In this document: positions 31,861-46,500 of the stretch, one piece after another
Layout: each line of letters starts with the position of its first letter
Position numbering within the stretch: the stretch's first letter is position 1
From: Sapria himalayana
Taxonomy: Eukaryota; Streptophyta; Magnoliopsida; Malpighiales; Rafflesiaceae
DNA length: 64,000 nt
NCBI GenBank assembly: GCA_029783825.1
Contig: JAREIK010002440.1
Coordinates: forward strand, 744,001 to 808,000
Direction of reading: 5' to 3'
Made by a program: the position numbers and the translations under genes
The notes under the pieces: model-generated
Seen by the model: only the letters and a program-made list of their open reading frames with translations
The model's database searches: none
Told to the model about the DNA's origin: nothing

Positions 31861-34075
31861 CTTATTTTTGAATGTTATAACATTTGGAAATATAATAAAT
31901 TTTAATTTTTTTTTCAATCTAAATTTAATATTTATACTTAATATTTTAGAATAACCTTAAAAATAATATATAATTTAATTCAATATAAACTAATTTCTTA
32001 ATTGATATTATAATAATGACCAAAAATAAATTAATAAATCAATATAAATGAGATATATATTTTTTAAAACTATATTTACAAGACTTAATATGATTTAAAA
32101 TCTAAAAAAATATATTTTGTGGTTGATATTTTAGTAAAAATTAATAAATAAACTGTTATAAATGAGATAAGTATTTATTAAAATATATTTAGAATACTTA
32201 ATATGATTTAAAATCTAAGTAAAATATATTAATAAATAATAATTTTTAACTTTTAAATGTTTGCATATATTTATAAGATTATATAGTCTCTTTAATGTTA
32301 ATCAAATTTTTTAAAATTATATTTGTCTCACTTTAAATATATTTTATAATTAATATTTTAGTAAAAATAAACTTATAAATAATTAAAATATATAATTAAA
32401 ATTATAATGATGACACAAAAATGAGATTTATGGTTTACGATTTACGGTTTAAGGTTTAAGATTTAGAAATTTAGTGATTTAGGGGTTTAGGGGTTTAAAA
32501 GTTTAGGGGTTTATGAGTTTAGGGGTTTAGAGGGTTTAAGGGTTTAGGAGTTTAGGGGTTTAAATGGTTTAGGAGTTTAGGGGTTTAAATGGTTTAGGAG
32601 TTTAGGGGTTTAAGATTTTAGGAGTTACAGAATTTATGGGTTTAGAAGTTTAGAGATTTAGGTATTTACAGGGTTAAGAGTTTATGGGTTTAGGATTTTA
32701 GGATTTTAAGAGTTTAATGGTTTAAGAGTCTAGGGATTTTTTTTTTTCAAATCTAAATTCAATATTTATACTTAATATTTTGTTATAATAATCTTAATAA
32801 AATTGTACCATGTTTCTTCATGATAAGCTAGTTTCATAATTGATATTATAATAATTAGCAAAAAATAAAGTAATAACCTATTTTAAATGAGATAAATATT
32901 TATTAATTTTTTTTACAATACTTTAAATGATTCAAAATATAAGTAAAATATAATAATTAATAATTATTTTTACTTATAAATGTTGTTTTTTTTAATAAGA
33001 TTAGATAGTCTATTGATTATTAACAAATTTTTTCAAATTATATGTATCACTCATGATATATTTTATAATTAATTAATTAATATGCTAGTACAAATAAACT
33101 TATAAATAGTTAACATCTATAATTAAATTTATATTTATGAAAAAAAAATGAGATTTATGATATTTAGTTTATGGTTTAGGGGGTTTGAGATTTAGTTGTT
33201 TAGAGGTTTAGGAATTTAGTGATTTAGGGGTTTATGGGCTTAGTTTAAAAAATGAATAAATAAATAAAAATTCATTTAGCTAACTTTGACTTATTTTTGA
33301 ATCTGAATTCAAAAAATTTTATTTTTCAATCTGAATTCAATATTAGTTAATATTTTAGTTATAATAATCTTAAGAATAAAATATCATATTACTTTAATAT
33401 AAGGTAGTTTCTTGATTAATATTATAATAATAACCAAAAAATACATTAATAAACAATTATAAATAAGATAAATATTTTTTATAATATATTTACAATACTT
33501 AATATTATTTAAAATCAAAGAAATATATTTTGTGATTAATATTTCAGTAAAAATAAATAATTTTTTTTTTAAATTTGTGGTTATTAATTTTTTAAAATTG
33601 TTTCTAAGAAATATATCGTTTTAATATATTTTTTAAAATATAATAAACTATTAATAATTTTTGAAATTAATATAGTCTCTTAATGATAAACAAATTTTTT
33701 TCAAATTATATTTGTTTCACTCATAATATATATTTTGGTTAATATTTTAGTAAAAATAAACTTGTAAATAATTAAAATGTGTAATTAAAATTATAATGAT
33801 GGTAAAAAAATGAGATTTATGGATTACTATTTAGGATTTAGAGGTTTATTAGTTTAGGGATTTAGGAGTTTTGGGATTTAGTAGTTTAGGAGTTTAGAAG
33901 TTTAGGGGTTTAAAGGTTTAGGGTTTTATGGGGTTAGGGGTTTAGGGTTTTATGGGGTTAGGGGTTTAGAGTTTTATGGGGTTAGGAGTTTAAAAGTTTA
34001 GAGATTTAAGTATTTAAGGGTTTAAGAGTTTAGGTGTTTAGGAGTTTAAGAGTTTAGAGATTTAGTGGTTTATGA
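31860..34075. repeat. Compound telomere-like satellite, inverted (G-rich) part
   Basis: Three inverted units. TTTAGGGG-type blocks lie near 32,430-32,735; 33,160-33,245 and 33,820-34,070, each preceded by AAAATGAGATTTATGGTTTA, the reverse complement of the left-side spacer start. 32,555-32,605 holds two copies of a 24-25-base unit with GGTTTAAATGGTTTAGGAG. 33,905-33,985 holds about three copies of a 26-base unit with GGGTTTTATGGGGTTAGGG. The satellite ends abruptly near 34,075. Confidence 0.85.
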
Positions 34076-34560
34076 TTGGATAATGCTTTCAAAATAAGCT
34101 CATCTAAATTTTCTCGATCTATTGACAATTACCCTTCCAAAGACTTGGCTCCATTGAAAGTTGTGACCCTATTTGTCAAATGATCTCTATTATGTGCCAT
34201 GACATTTAGATTTATTGTGGCTTTCATTTCCTCAACATTGACATTGCTCTCTATTCATGATTAGTTAATTCCTAAAAATCATCTATTTCGGATCTTCACA
34301 TCTCTACCTTTACAACCATCAAGTACTCTTTTGGAGATCCTACTTGACTCTTCCTCATTCTCTTCATCTTGCCATTATTTTTCTTGTTGATATTTTTCCT
34401 AAATCACAAGTTATCAACTCAGAAAAGGGTGCTAAGAAAAGAAAAGGAAAGAGAATATAAGAAAGCAAAGAAAACCAAAAACAATCATCCATGTTCAAAC
34501 AAGTTAATATGACTTAGCTTTTAGATCTGAGAATATTTATCAAAAATTATCCTTTTATAA
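34076..34560. other. Unidentified, slightly GC-richer DNA
   Basis: Composition changes sharply from the satellite. No frame gives a protein that I recognise on either strand. It may be the left flank of the next GTCATGAC-family element or a fragment of a retrotransposon. Confidence 0.3.
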
Positions 34561-36900
34561 TAATTATTCTTTTACAAGAATAATTATGTCAACTCAAATT
34601 GACTAACAAACTATACAATCATTGACAATAATGCCAAAAATTTATTGTGACTTAGTTACTCCATCTAATTTAATCAATTAGGCAACATCCCAAAAGCTCA
34701 TTAATGAGAGTATCTTATCAACTAAGATTCACAAGTGCATAAGTTATTTAAGTAGTATAATAGACTTTCACCCATATATCGACCCCACATTAATTGTATT
34801 GATAGTTTAGTGATTTAATAAAAGACAATCTATTTTTAGTATAATGAATACTCAATTTGTAAAAAAATCTTAAGTCTAAGGTTCATTTATTTAATTAATG
34901 TGATATCATTAAATAATTCAACATATATTATGTTGGACAAAGAATGAAGACTGGGATATTATGTACTGACTTATTTTCCTATTAGCATACAAGTAGTTGT
35001 CACCATTAAGCCCTTCCTAGTAAAGGTCCTCTCATAGTTGTCCCTTCAGTACGTCACCAATAAGAAAATAATTCATCTCTATACAAGAGTTATTCATAAT
35101 CTCATACCTTAGGCACATTCATCAACTGCTATTGATGGTTGCTTCATATGCATACTTTTTTTCACCAGCCTCTATTGTTATAATGGTCAATAATTAGTAT
35201 AGTGTGTAAACATTTGTATTTTTGGTTTTATAAGCATCATACTCACATGATTAACAGCTTTCTTTTGTTTTTTACTAATGAGAATCACATGAGTAAAAGG
35301 AAATCACAAAGGTTGTCACAACCTTGTGATCACAAAACACTCAAACATGTCTCGAGGATTTCCTATCACTATTTTCTTTGATAACAATGCGACTCATACA
35401 CTAAAAATAAATAATTTGAAAGAACAATATATATAATGTCAATCTCAATTGAGAATTAGTTCCTCTATAATGTGTACGATGAATTTTCTTGTAAAAGAAT
35501 TTGTATTTTCAACTTCATAAGTATTATACTTGTGATGATTAACATAACCAAATTTTATGTTTGACATATGGGTTTATCTCATACATCGTAATTGGAAGGA
35601 TTGTCACTACATTTATTTTATATGCATGAGTGAGCCTCATGGTTTACTTGTATCATACACTATGACAAACTTACACAAATCTATCATTAGTCAAAACTAT
35701 AATTCAAGTTATATTTAATCACGATCAATCAATACCCACAACATAAAATAAATCAAAATATTAATTCATCAATAATTCAAACTAATTATATCATATTATT
35801 CAAATCATATAAATTCTAGACCATACTAATTTTATACAAATTCTAAATTTTATCTCTAGAATTGAGGGATTTGTGAGCCGCACCACCCAACTCTAGGGGT
35901 TGGCTTAGTCATACATCACTTTCATGCTGATGGAACCCCTCATTAAGTATAAAATTTGTTCCTAATGTTTATAGTTGTCATGGCTTTTCTTATTGCATGA
36001 CAGAGAAAGAGAAGAAATGAGAGATTCCTTGAAAATTATTAAACATCAACTTTTATAGTTAGACAACTTTGTATTACTCTAAGTAAGAAGTCACAACTTT
36101 TAGAAGAAAGTCAAAACTTTAACCTTTGTCTATTCAATTTGAGGTCATGACTTTAGAAAATAGCCATAACTCTATTCAAAATATTGATCTTTCTATAATA
36201 CAAAGTCAATACACTAGTAATGATCATGACTTGAACCTAACCACTCTATAAGACAGAGTTACAGTTCTGTAAAATGGTCATGGCTTCGCGTCTTCATCCA
36301 TTTGTATTCCATAGATGGCTACAATCCTGTTAGGATGTTGCGGCATCTATACTTGGCTTGCACATTTAAGTAATGGTTATGCATTTCTTTGATGACATGA
36401 GTTGTGTCCTTGGATATGGTCATACTCAAGTATTATTCTTTGTAATATTGAGTGCCCCAAAGTTATAGTTTTGTCACGAGTACTTATGGCTCTATAATTT
36501 TATTTAGCTCAAAAATTGTGGCCTTGTAAAACTACTATCGCTTTGACCTAAAACTACCGAGCCATATAAAGATAAAGTCATGGCTCTGTGAAATTAGATA
36601 TGACCTTGAGCACTAGTGGGACACTTAGTTACTATAAAAGAGAATTAATGTTATAGCCATTAAAAATTTCCAAGCTAAGTATGACAATAAGAATTGTCAT
36701 ATAAGAATTGGTAGGGTTATGACAATCATGAAGAATTGTCACAGCCCATTTAAGTAGAGTTTCAACCAAGAATAGATACCAAAACTATGAGAGACTTATG
36801 GATCTAACTCTTGTAATAAAAACTTCTATTAGCCCTATTTTCAGATCTATACATCATTATCAATCATCAAAATACACAAAAATGCTTGGTAAATTGACAT
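34560..36900 (+). mobile_element. GTCATGAC-rich element, copy E3
   Basis: Contains block P (about 34,930-36,020) and block Q (36,030-36,370) in the same order as 14.7-16.2 kb. These are followed by the R arm in the orientation of the right arm of E1 (about 36,395-36,890). The match to 20.02-20.59 kb is good around GACCTTGAGCACTAGTGGGA and GAATTAATGTTATAGCC. A left R arm is not visible, so it is a left-truncated or rearranged copy. No coding sequence. Confidence 0.55.
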
Positions 36901-38639
36901 ATATATATTTCCTTATCCTTAGCTTCAAAATCAACACATTGGCATCCATGTTCTCTCAAATCTTTGATAGTTAGGGTTACAAAAGTGTTTGTTGGAGTAA
37001 AGAAATAGAAAATTTAAAAATATCACAAAAAATTAGAATTTGTGGCATATTATAGGATTATAATTTGTCATGGTTAATGAGACAAATTTTATGACTTTTT
37101 ACATGGTCATAACTTCTCTTTTAAAATAAAGTCATGGCTTGGTTTAAGGTCTACAACTGCAATTGATACAAGAAAGTCATGATTGAGTTTGAATATATTA
37201 ACTTCTTTTGGGTATCTATGTGAACATTTGTCTGAGTATGTATGTATATATTCATAAAAAAAACCTAAAAATATTTATTACATCACACAATGTAAAAAGT
37301 AAATTCTTAGGTACCCCTCAAACTATGCTATGTTTGTGTCAAGATCAAAATAATGATGTAATTAAAAAATACATAGAACAAAAGATTAAAGTTAGTTAAT
37401 AGAAATGAAAGATGATTTTGGGAGTCTTATGCAATAGAAAAATATTTTTTAAATTAAAAAAAGTTATGATAACATAATTGTTAGATAAGTCATCCTTCAA
37501 GATTTAGAATACTAAGCTACTAAAATACATGATAATCATAAAAAATGATCATAAATGAGATGAAATATGTATGTCAAAAATAATATTTGAGAAAACTCAT
37601 AGGGAGAGAAAAAAATAAATGAGAGGTTTAGGAAAAATATAGGTATTGCACCTAATAACGATAAAATAATAATGTACATCTTGTATAGTTTGAATATGCA
37701 AATAGAAAATCATACATATATCAAATTAAAAAATATATAAATTAGCAAGTTAGAAGATGATATCCAAGAAATTATGAAATATTAAAAACTTAGATATAAA
37801 GTGTGAGATGACATGAATTAGATTGCTTTTTTTTTTTGAAAATATTTGCAAGGATCACATTGTTTGGAAAACTAAAATTTATATAGCTTACCTTGATTAT
37901 ATTGAAAATGTGATTTGATAATGATGATCATTCCTATATGATCACATTTATAGAGAATTTGATACTATTCCCAAAAACTCTAGTATTTTTTTTTAAGTTT
38001 CAAATAGTATTCATTCAATTTCATTTGGAATGGATACAAAATCAACTAGAAATAATCAAAATATATTCTAAAAAAAGCTAATATTTATAAATGTAAGAAA
38101 CTCAAAGAATGTTTGGTTTTACATTTAAGATGCATATAATTGTTTTACATACAAAAAAGGTAGTGGTAATTGAAATTTTATAAACATAAAAGCACATTTT
38201 GAATGAAAAACTAGATAGAATATCTCTTATAATATTTGAAACAATTTATCAAGCATATGAATTTATTGCTTAATAATTGAACATAGTTTTAAAATGTGTT
38301 TACGTATGAGATATAATGAAATAGTTTAATATAAGTTCATGGATCTCAATAATAATTTATGCATAATTGAAAATCAATGACACGTGAATTCATTATGTTT
38401 CCATGTAATTTGGTAGAATTTTGTATCTATGTATATATAGTGATTATGTTGAATATAACATCAATGAATTGTGTTAGAACATAACATAATATCATAAGGA
38501 ACAAGAAGAACATAAAACAACCACAACAAACACTAGTTTTAATGTGGTTCACTAGCTATTCAATATGATTTGCTACGTAGACTAGAAAAGCTTGTTGCAC
38601 TTGCAGATTTATTATCCCAAAATATTTTAGTATATAATC

Positions 38640-38717
38640 AAGAGAGAGAGAGAGAGAAGAATAATAGAGCATACATGTATGATTATAGATACAATATATA
38701 TATATATATATATATAG
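38640..38717. repeat. GA and AT microsatellites
   Basis: (GA)n at about 38,640-38,658 and (AT)n at about 38,694-38,717, 35 bases apart. They produce the mirrored short open frames seen on both strands here. Confidence 0.9.
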
Positions 38718-40057
38718 AAAAATTAGAGTTCTATAAAAAACATAAACAAGTTGGATCTTTAGAGCAAACTGGGTCATGCTCCAAAAATTCATCTTACCTA
38801 TTGACCATATAGCGGGACTCCCATTATTATCCCAATGCCATGTATCCAATCTCTCAACATATTAATTATTATACCTATAAATAAAATAGAGAAACAAAAT
38901 AGAGGGTTAAAAAATAAATAACAAAATAGACTTTATTCTACATAATTCAATGATGTTCTATTCGATTTTTATTAGTTTTTGATGATACTTTTTTGATGAA
39001 TCTCTATTAATTTATTAATTGAGCATCAAATTTTTTGAAATCATTCAATAATAATTCAATGAAATTTGATGCCTTTTGAAATAATAATAATTAATTTTAG
39101 TATTGTTAGAGATTCTCAATGTTATATGATGAGTTTAAAGAATATTGAAAGTATTTGATATTTTTTGAAATCTTTTTGATGTCACTCTCATTATTTTTGA
39201 TGAAAATTTGATGAAAAGTTTTGATATTCTATCATAAAATATCAACACTATTTTATCTAAATATGTTTCTTATTCATAATAATGGTTATAATATGTGGAG
39301 GGAATATCAAAAAGCTAGTGACTATAAAAATGAACAAATGAAGTTGAGAAATTTGATATAATATAAATGGTAGGTGAGTGCCCTTTCAAAAAAGACTTAT
39401 CAAAAAATGATGAATATGCTTATCAATTAAATATTATTTTAAGAATTCAATAATTAAAAAAATAATGATGAGATGTAATTTGTAGTTGGGAGGAAAGGTA
39501 AAATATTTGGATTAGATTTGTTTACATTCAAAGCAGGCATAAATGTTGAAATTATTTGGATCATACAACGTACATGAGCATCATTTATAATAGATGCTTA
39601 TTTGAAATATACAAAATATTTTAAAAAGAGCGAGGTCGGTAAAATTGGAACAAGGATCTGTGACATGTAATTAGAAAAAAAAATGTGAAAATTAGACCAC
39701 TTTCATTTTATTAAGACTTCATCACAGCCAAGGAGCCAACCAAAAAAATGACATGAATTTATTTCTTGTCATGGAAAATGAATTTTTAATTTTAAGTTTT
39801 TTATGTGAATATAAATTTTATTAGGTGATGGCGACCAGTCTTGACAAAGACATATTGCACCTAAGGAACACCTATTATAAAGATGCCAATTTGAAAAAAT
39901 CTAGAGATAAATTTAATTATGATATTATGCTAGAGTTCAATCAAAGAATTTTAGTAATGATAGAGATAGTTGATCATTTAATATTTACATATTTTTGTTT
40001 CTTTATTTTTTATATTTAGTAGCTATTACAATTTTTTTTCATTTGTTTTTAGATTTC

Positions 40058-40070
40058 GATGATGATGATG

Positions 40071-40108
<38 letters not shown>
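40058..40108. repeat. GAT-then-AAT compound microsatellite
   Basis: About five GAT units pass directly into about twelve AAT/TAA units. A single G-to-A change followed by expansion explains the switch. Confidence 0.9.
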
Positions 40109-40109
<1 letters not shown>

Positions 40110-43100
40110 TCTAAAAAATACACTATTTTTCTATAATATTATTCAAAACTACAACATATAGTATAGAAGAAAACAATGACAACATAAATAAATACTTTTC
40201 GTGTGAAAGAAAGCATATACTAGATGTAGAACAAAACTTGTGATATCATTGTTCAAAAGCTAGAATATTTGATTTTTTTTTTTGTTGACTAATCACATTG
40301 TATGTACAACATCAATTCCTTGCATGCTAAGGTAATCATAATGAAAGTGGATATAAAGATTAAAGATGATGCATATAGACCATATGAAAGAGAATAAGAA
40401 AATTTATATAGATAAGAACAAAATGTTAAAAGTAAATTGTTACGTCATGGAAAAAATAGCAAAATATATTAAAGAAAGCTTACAAAAGGATTCATAGCCA
40501 TATTTTCTTACTAAAAGTAGCTTAAGTTATTGTATATATAATGAAAATATAATAAATATTTTTACTTATTTAGTCAATATGTAGTTATTCCTAACTTAGT
40601 AGACACGTAGAACATAACTTTATAATCATGCAATAATGTTGATGAGTTTGATCAAAATTTTAAAAATTATTTATAAAATCTATAAAGAAATGAATTTTTA
40701 TAAAGGAAAAAAATATTTCTTTAAGATAATATTGACGTTGAAGAAAAAAAAAATGATGCAGAAGGCTTATAAGGCCATGGTTGAATCTATGTTCTAAAAT
40801 ATCACTACAATTATTAGGTTTTGATCAAAATTTTGACATTGTATGAGAACGAGTAACATGAAGAGTATTTAACACAGACATTAAAGATATATACTCTCTC
40901 TTTTTTTTTTTTTGGTAAAAAATAGTTTTCTTCAAACAAATGAGTTTCATTGTTAAAAACTACAATTATATGAAAAATCAAAAAGTAAGAAAATACTCAT
41001 AATATTATATGTTATATATAATTTTTAATTTTGAATATTTATTTCAAAATATATCACTAATCATTGCATCGCCATATTAATGTAAAAACTAATAGGTAAG
41101 ATTATAATAAAATATGATGATTTTTTTTGATAATTAAGCAAAATATCATGATTGCTTGATTGTTGAGTTACTATTGAATGAGGTTGAAAAGGAAAATATG
41201 TGTGGCTTATAAGATCTATCATATGTACATATTTTATGCTTCAAAAGATAACCATGGGAATAATGTTTGAACTTTTGTATACATGTATAAATAAATATGT
41301 TTAATAAAGAATTATTACTCTTATATGTACGTAACAAATAAGTTATTTATGAGTGAATTATGTTCATATATCATCAAACATCGTCTCATTATAATTATGC
41401 ATGTATGTCATGAAGGAGTTCCAATATATTCAAATGTTATATTAATGAAATTCATTATTTTCTAATGATGATTTGATGAAAGTCAATTATTTTTGATGAA
41501 GGCCAATTTGCAGTTTAATGTAGTTAGAATTAGATAAATATTTATTATTTTCACTAAATTTGACTATTATTCATTTTGTGTATTTAATGATTATTGCAAC
41601 ACTCTTAGGTTATTTTGCTTGTTTAACTTAGCTTCAAGAACATTTTTTGTATACTTTTTATGGAAAGCATATGTATAGGCCTCATGAACACACACACACA
41701 CAAAAATTATATTTTTTTGATAACATAATATTTAGTCACAAGTAAATCAACTTGCAACAATGTCAATCTCCATGTTGGTAACTAAGAAAGAGTTTAACTA
41801 CATTCATGAATATGTTTGATGGCACCATCTCATATTTTATCATGAGTCATCTAACTTTTTTATTCATGTTATCAACCCAAGAACTTTATATTTGCATCAT
41901 TTATATAGTAAATGCTAGTTATTTATCCATATACACTCATCAAGTCATACTTTATTAGACATTCTTGTATTTTGAGGCACCATGAAAATCTCCAATAAAT
42001 TCGACCTTCCACTAAACACAATGAATGTTTAATACATTATCTTTAGGTTCCATGGTCGAACCATAAGACAAAATTATTTTTTTCTCTTAGAAAATGATAC
42101 CTAGTCTGTATTCCTACTATGAATCTTCAGAACACAACTAACTTTATGAATCATCTGTTTGGAAATATCACTGAAGTTTTATAAGGAAGAAACCTTGTGG
42201 GTTACCTAAGAACATATGAAATCTTAGCTTTCATTTGTAATTGTAAGCATATAAATTATGCCAACAATAGGCGCACTCAATGGGTAACAAAACTGAAGTA
42301 ATTCATTCTTTAGATGGACATTCCTACAACCTATCAGAATGGGAACTTTAAATAGTGTGTCAGTCCCAAGGCCTCCCAAATTTATATAAGATCTACATAA
42401 TCTAATCCAAAATATGTACAAATAAATATAGTGTATACTTAATCTATGAACCATAACAACAAAAAAATTAAATTTTGTATTTATCAATTGACAATTAAAG
42501 AGTTACAAAATGAAAAAGCAACAAAAAGTTTCACACAACATGATTTCTATCACACAATAAATTTAAAAGCATCCAAAACATAGTAGAACAATACTAGGGA
42601 AGCTACTAGTGTCTCACCAAGGTTCATTTTGTACCTTACATCATATATATACATACAAGTTTAAGAAAATGAGTTATGTTCAAGCAAAAGATATGCATGC
42701 AAAATTTTCAATTTCAGAAACATATTTTCAAACTCATTAATATTTCTATAAACTTCATTATTCCAATTATAGTTTCTCTTTTTCATCACTCTTGAAAGTA
42801 TGTTGAAAACTAAATAGCATATCTTCCTTTTCTAATGGAATAAAACTTTTAGTGCATCCATAGTCTAGTGCACCCAATGTATCCATGAAGTCTTATTGAT
42901 AAAAAATGTTTATTCGACCACTTCAACAAAATCATACATATTGACAAATCATTGGATATTGACTTATGGTATCCCACAGAAAATGACTAGGATGATTAAT
43001 CCAAGAAATTTCTAGAGATATGAAACCTTAATGATTGGGTTGTTCCAAATAGGACTTTTATATCCATTTAAATCCTAATATTTTGAAATAATCCAAAAAA

Positions 43101-43189
43101 AAAAAAATCAATAGGAAAAATATTCAGGAACTATCTTATGATTTTAATTTTCTTTATTCTAAGGGTCTATCTCAATATAGTTATTTCCC

Positions 43190-43560
43190 GAGGCATAAAA
43201 ACCAATAGAACACCCTTTTATAAAAGATTTATAGTTGATCATCCTTCTTCACTAAAGGACACTCTTTCACCTTATGGCCTTTAGCTACAAGCTTGATGTA
43301 TTTGAAGGTTCATGATAAGTATTCATCAATGAAAAATATTTCACACTTGGAACATTTTTTGATTTGGGATAGAAAATATAACATAGATGATATGATATCT
43401 TTGTTTTAGGTTCCTTGAATGGATGAGTTGTCACACTCAAAACATAAGGCTACATTACCTTATTCCCACTAAACTTAGGTCTCAATGTGAGCCTCTTCTA
43501 CTCAATTGGCCTCTAGGGTTTTGGCCTAGGCACAATGATTAACTTTGAGACTAAATTAGC
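43190..43560 (-). pseudogene. Possible retrotransposon gag scrap with zinc-knuckle-like motifs
   Basis: On the minus strand VALCFECDNSSIQ near 43,440 begins like a CCHC knuckle (C-X2-C), and CSKCEIFFI near 43,345 repeats the pattern, followed by a GHKVKECPLVKK block near 43,265. Spacing to the last His and Cys is disturbed and stops occur. A gag relic or a plant CCHC protein fragment are both possible. Confidence 0.3.
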
Positions 43561-46500
43561 ATTGCAAATTATATTTTAACTTTTTGTACTAACAAAACAT
43601 GTCTCGCTATCACTTTATAAATAACCATGCCATAAATATATATTAATGTATGCACATAAAATCAATCATATGATGATTATAGGATATATATTTATTATTC
43701 TTTATTAAAGACAATTTTATTATTATGATTATTATCATATCTATATAATATGAATAAGCATAATGAAATCACTAAGTTTTGTAATTTGTTTTATGTTAAT
43801 CATAAATTATCATTGGTTGAGTATTATTGTGGATAGGGATAATAATAATATTAATGCATTCAAAACTAACATATGTTACGACTAATGATGAAAGTTTATA
43901 GATATGAGATATTAAATCAACACATGAGTCTATTTAGAGAACATGCTTTTGATTGGCATATCATGAAAATCTTACTTAGATTATTATGTGAATATCATGA
44001 GTAATTCACATATTGATAATGATATAAGATATCTGTAGACTTGAAAGCATCATAGCTTTGTACATGGAAAGTTTTATACCTGAAAATAGTCAACCATTAT
44101 TTGCAATAGGTTGAAGCATAAAGATATAGATTGAGTAGGCGACAAACCATGGAAAGAAATGAGTGGTCAAGATATGATTTATCTTTCCTACACAATAAGA
44201 GTGATATCTTGGGCCCTTTTATAGAGTGAGATAGAAGATATAAAGTCATACTCAAATGAGTAAATATGAGATAGTGAGCTCATTTAGTTTGATTTTCTAC
44301 TTAGGTATCAAGAAATTAATGAGTAAAATATAAAAATGTAACATGTTCCATGGCTTATGTCTAATCTAGATATCAAGGACAAATGAATTTAAACACATAG
44401 TAATATTTACACAAATAAGTGATTTTGAACCATGACATTATAATATGAGTGACAATGATATATTACTAGATACTAATTAATTATAATTCTAAAAAAATTT
44501 AATATTACTTCCAACATTATATGAACATATTGGATTATACTAATACATCATAAGAAAGAAAAGTTAAGATATTTAAATATTTATGAGTTATATTGATATT
44601 AAATTAATTAGTCAAAATGTTCAAATCAAATTAATTTAATGATTTAGTTTGAGTTATTAATGGGATAATTAATGGGAAGGCCAAGGGTTTTATGAGTGCA
44701 CAATAAAAGAGAGGAGTGCACCTTACATATACTTTTCGCACCTCCTTCCTCTATGTGCTACAGTAACCAAAATAGAAAAAAACTAGCATCTAAATCTTAC
44801 TTTTTGTGTGAGAGCCAGCACCTTTAATGAAGATAACTCTAGATGACTTAGATTATGAGATAAATGTCATGACATTTTGGTATTGGAGTGCACCTTACAT
44901 TAGACTATCCAAACAAAATAAGGTAAAATTATTTTCTCACTAATCTACTTAATTTTGTTTCATATTTATCAATTTTGAGTCAAATTTTAGATGGCTATTT
45001 TTTTTCATTATCTGTCCATTAGTTATCCAGCAACCCAACAAATTTAAAATCCCTATTAGTCTAATTTTAATCTAAATAGTCTAATTTAAGTGCATATTCT
45101 TCTAATATCTTACTTACATGATCAACTTGAAAATTTCATGTGCCTTTCAGTCCCTAGAGAGTAGAGACTCAATAAAGTATTAATCAACAAATGCTTGTTT
45201 AAATTTTACTTATTTGAAGGACTTATGGTCTATGCCTACCATGTGTGACTCACATTATGTCCTATCATATAGATGATATAGTTAGTTAGCATCTTCTAAC
45301 TAACTATAGTCCCACAAACATGTATCAATAAAGTAGTTATCACATTATGTCCTATCATATAGAAAATGCTTTTCAAGCAATTTAATTGACTCTTATAGTC
45401 CCAAAATCACGTGTGGTTGTGAAATCCTTCATATAGTTAGTTAGCATCTTCTACCCTAGGTTATGCTAGGTGATATTGAGGAGGATTCATCTAACATTTG
45501 AGCAAGAATGTGACACCACCCATATATTGGTTAACTCTAATTGTTTCTCCATTTTCTCCCATTTCTCTCATTTCTCCCAAGGTTCTTGCTTAAACTCTCA
45601 AGGTATCATAGTTCTAAAAATATATATCATTATTGAGGTGTCATAATCAATATCCTATGATGTATTATATGTTCATGTTATTTGAAGTACATTTTAGTTA
45701 AAATTTTGCATGTAAAAAATGTCATACTTCATATATAGGCAAAAATAAAATAAACTATAGGGTGCATACTTATTGATGTAATTTCAATTAATTCTGGCCA
45801 AACCATCACCGGTACAAAAAATTTTAACACAAATAGACAATTACAACCTTAATACCAATTTTCAAATATATATTTAGACCAATTCTTGTTTTCTAAAGGT
45901 GCACTTTGGAAACCATTTTTTATTGCTTGTAATAGTCTGAGAATGCTACCACACCATGCACATACTCTTTTTATGTCATATAGTAGTTTCATTGATGCTA
46001 GCAACTTAATATTTAATTATAAATACATTGTTTTGCCATAATGCAAAATTTCTTATTCATGTTCCTAACCAAAGGAGGACTTTACAACCCACCTTAAATG
46101 TATAGTAGCCACCATTTACTTCTTGTTGAAAGCTCACCAAGTTATAATATTAAAAACATTCAAGTACCCAAAGCAACAATGACCACTAAAACTTAGCCAA
46201 CCCTCCACAAGAACCAAGTAATGATGGGTGAATTGAATTTGAAAGATACGCACATAAACTTGAAATTTTTTTAACTCAATAACAACTAATCATTACCAAA
46301 GGATACATACTCAAATCCTTAAACCTCTTGTACATTATCATACATAATGGCCAACCATTGGAGACATGCTTACAAGGGTCACCTTCGCAAACTAACATGC
46401 CTACCATACACATATTTCTAGTCATATAGAGTTACCTTAGAGGAAACTCCTTTTGGCTAGCACTCATATTTCTATCAAACCTTACAGTATAACATGCTTC

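Larger units (their letters stand above)
36900..43190. other. Long AT-rich stretch with no recognisable gene
   Basis: Both strands were read. Short open frames such as 39,825-40,019 (+) and 42,224-42,487 (-) have no recognisable motif, no GC rise and no splice logic. Several mononucleotide runs and the microsatellites listed separately occur here. It is probably decayed transposon sequence beyond recognition by eye. Confidence 0.4.

Noticed and set aside
21690..34075. Telomere-telomere fusion site
   Set aside because: A fusion would read TTTAGGG then CCCTAAA on the plus strand. Here the order is CCCTAAA-type then TTTAGGG-type, and spacers separate all blocks.
38556..38849. Opposed open frames of 80-97 codons
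   Set aside because: Driven by GA and AT microsatellites in an anonymous AT-rich stretch; no protein features.
42224..42487. Minus-strand 87-codon frame
   Set aside because: Contains an interesting GGLGTDTLFKVPILIG stretch, but no family could be recognised, composition equals the flanks and no neighbouring exons are visible.
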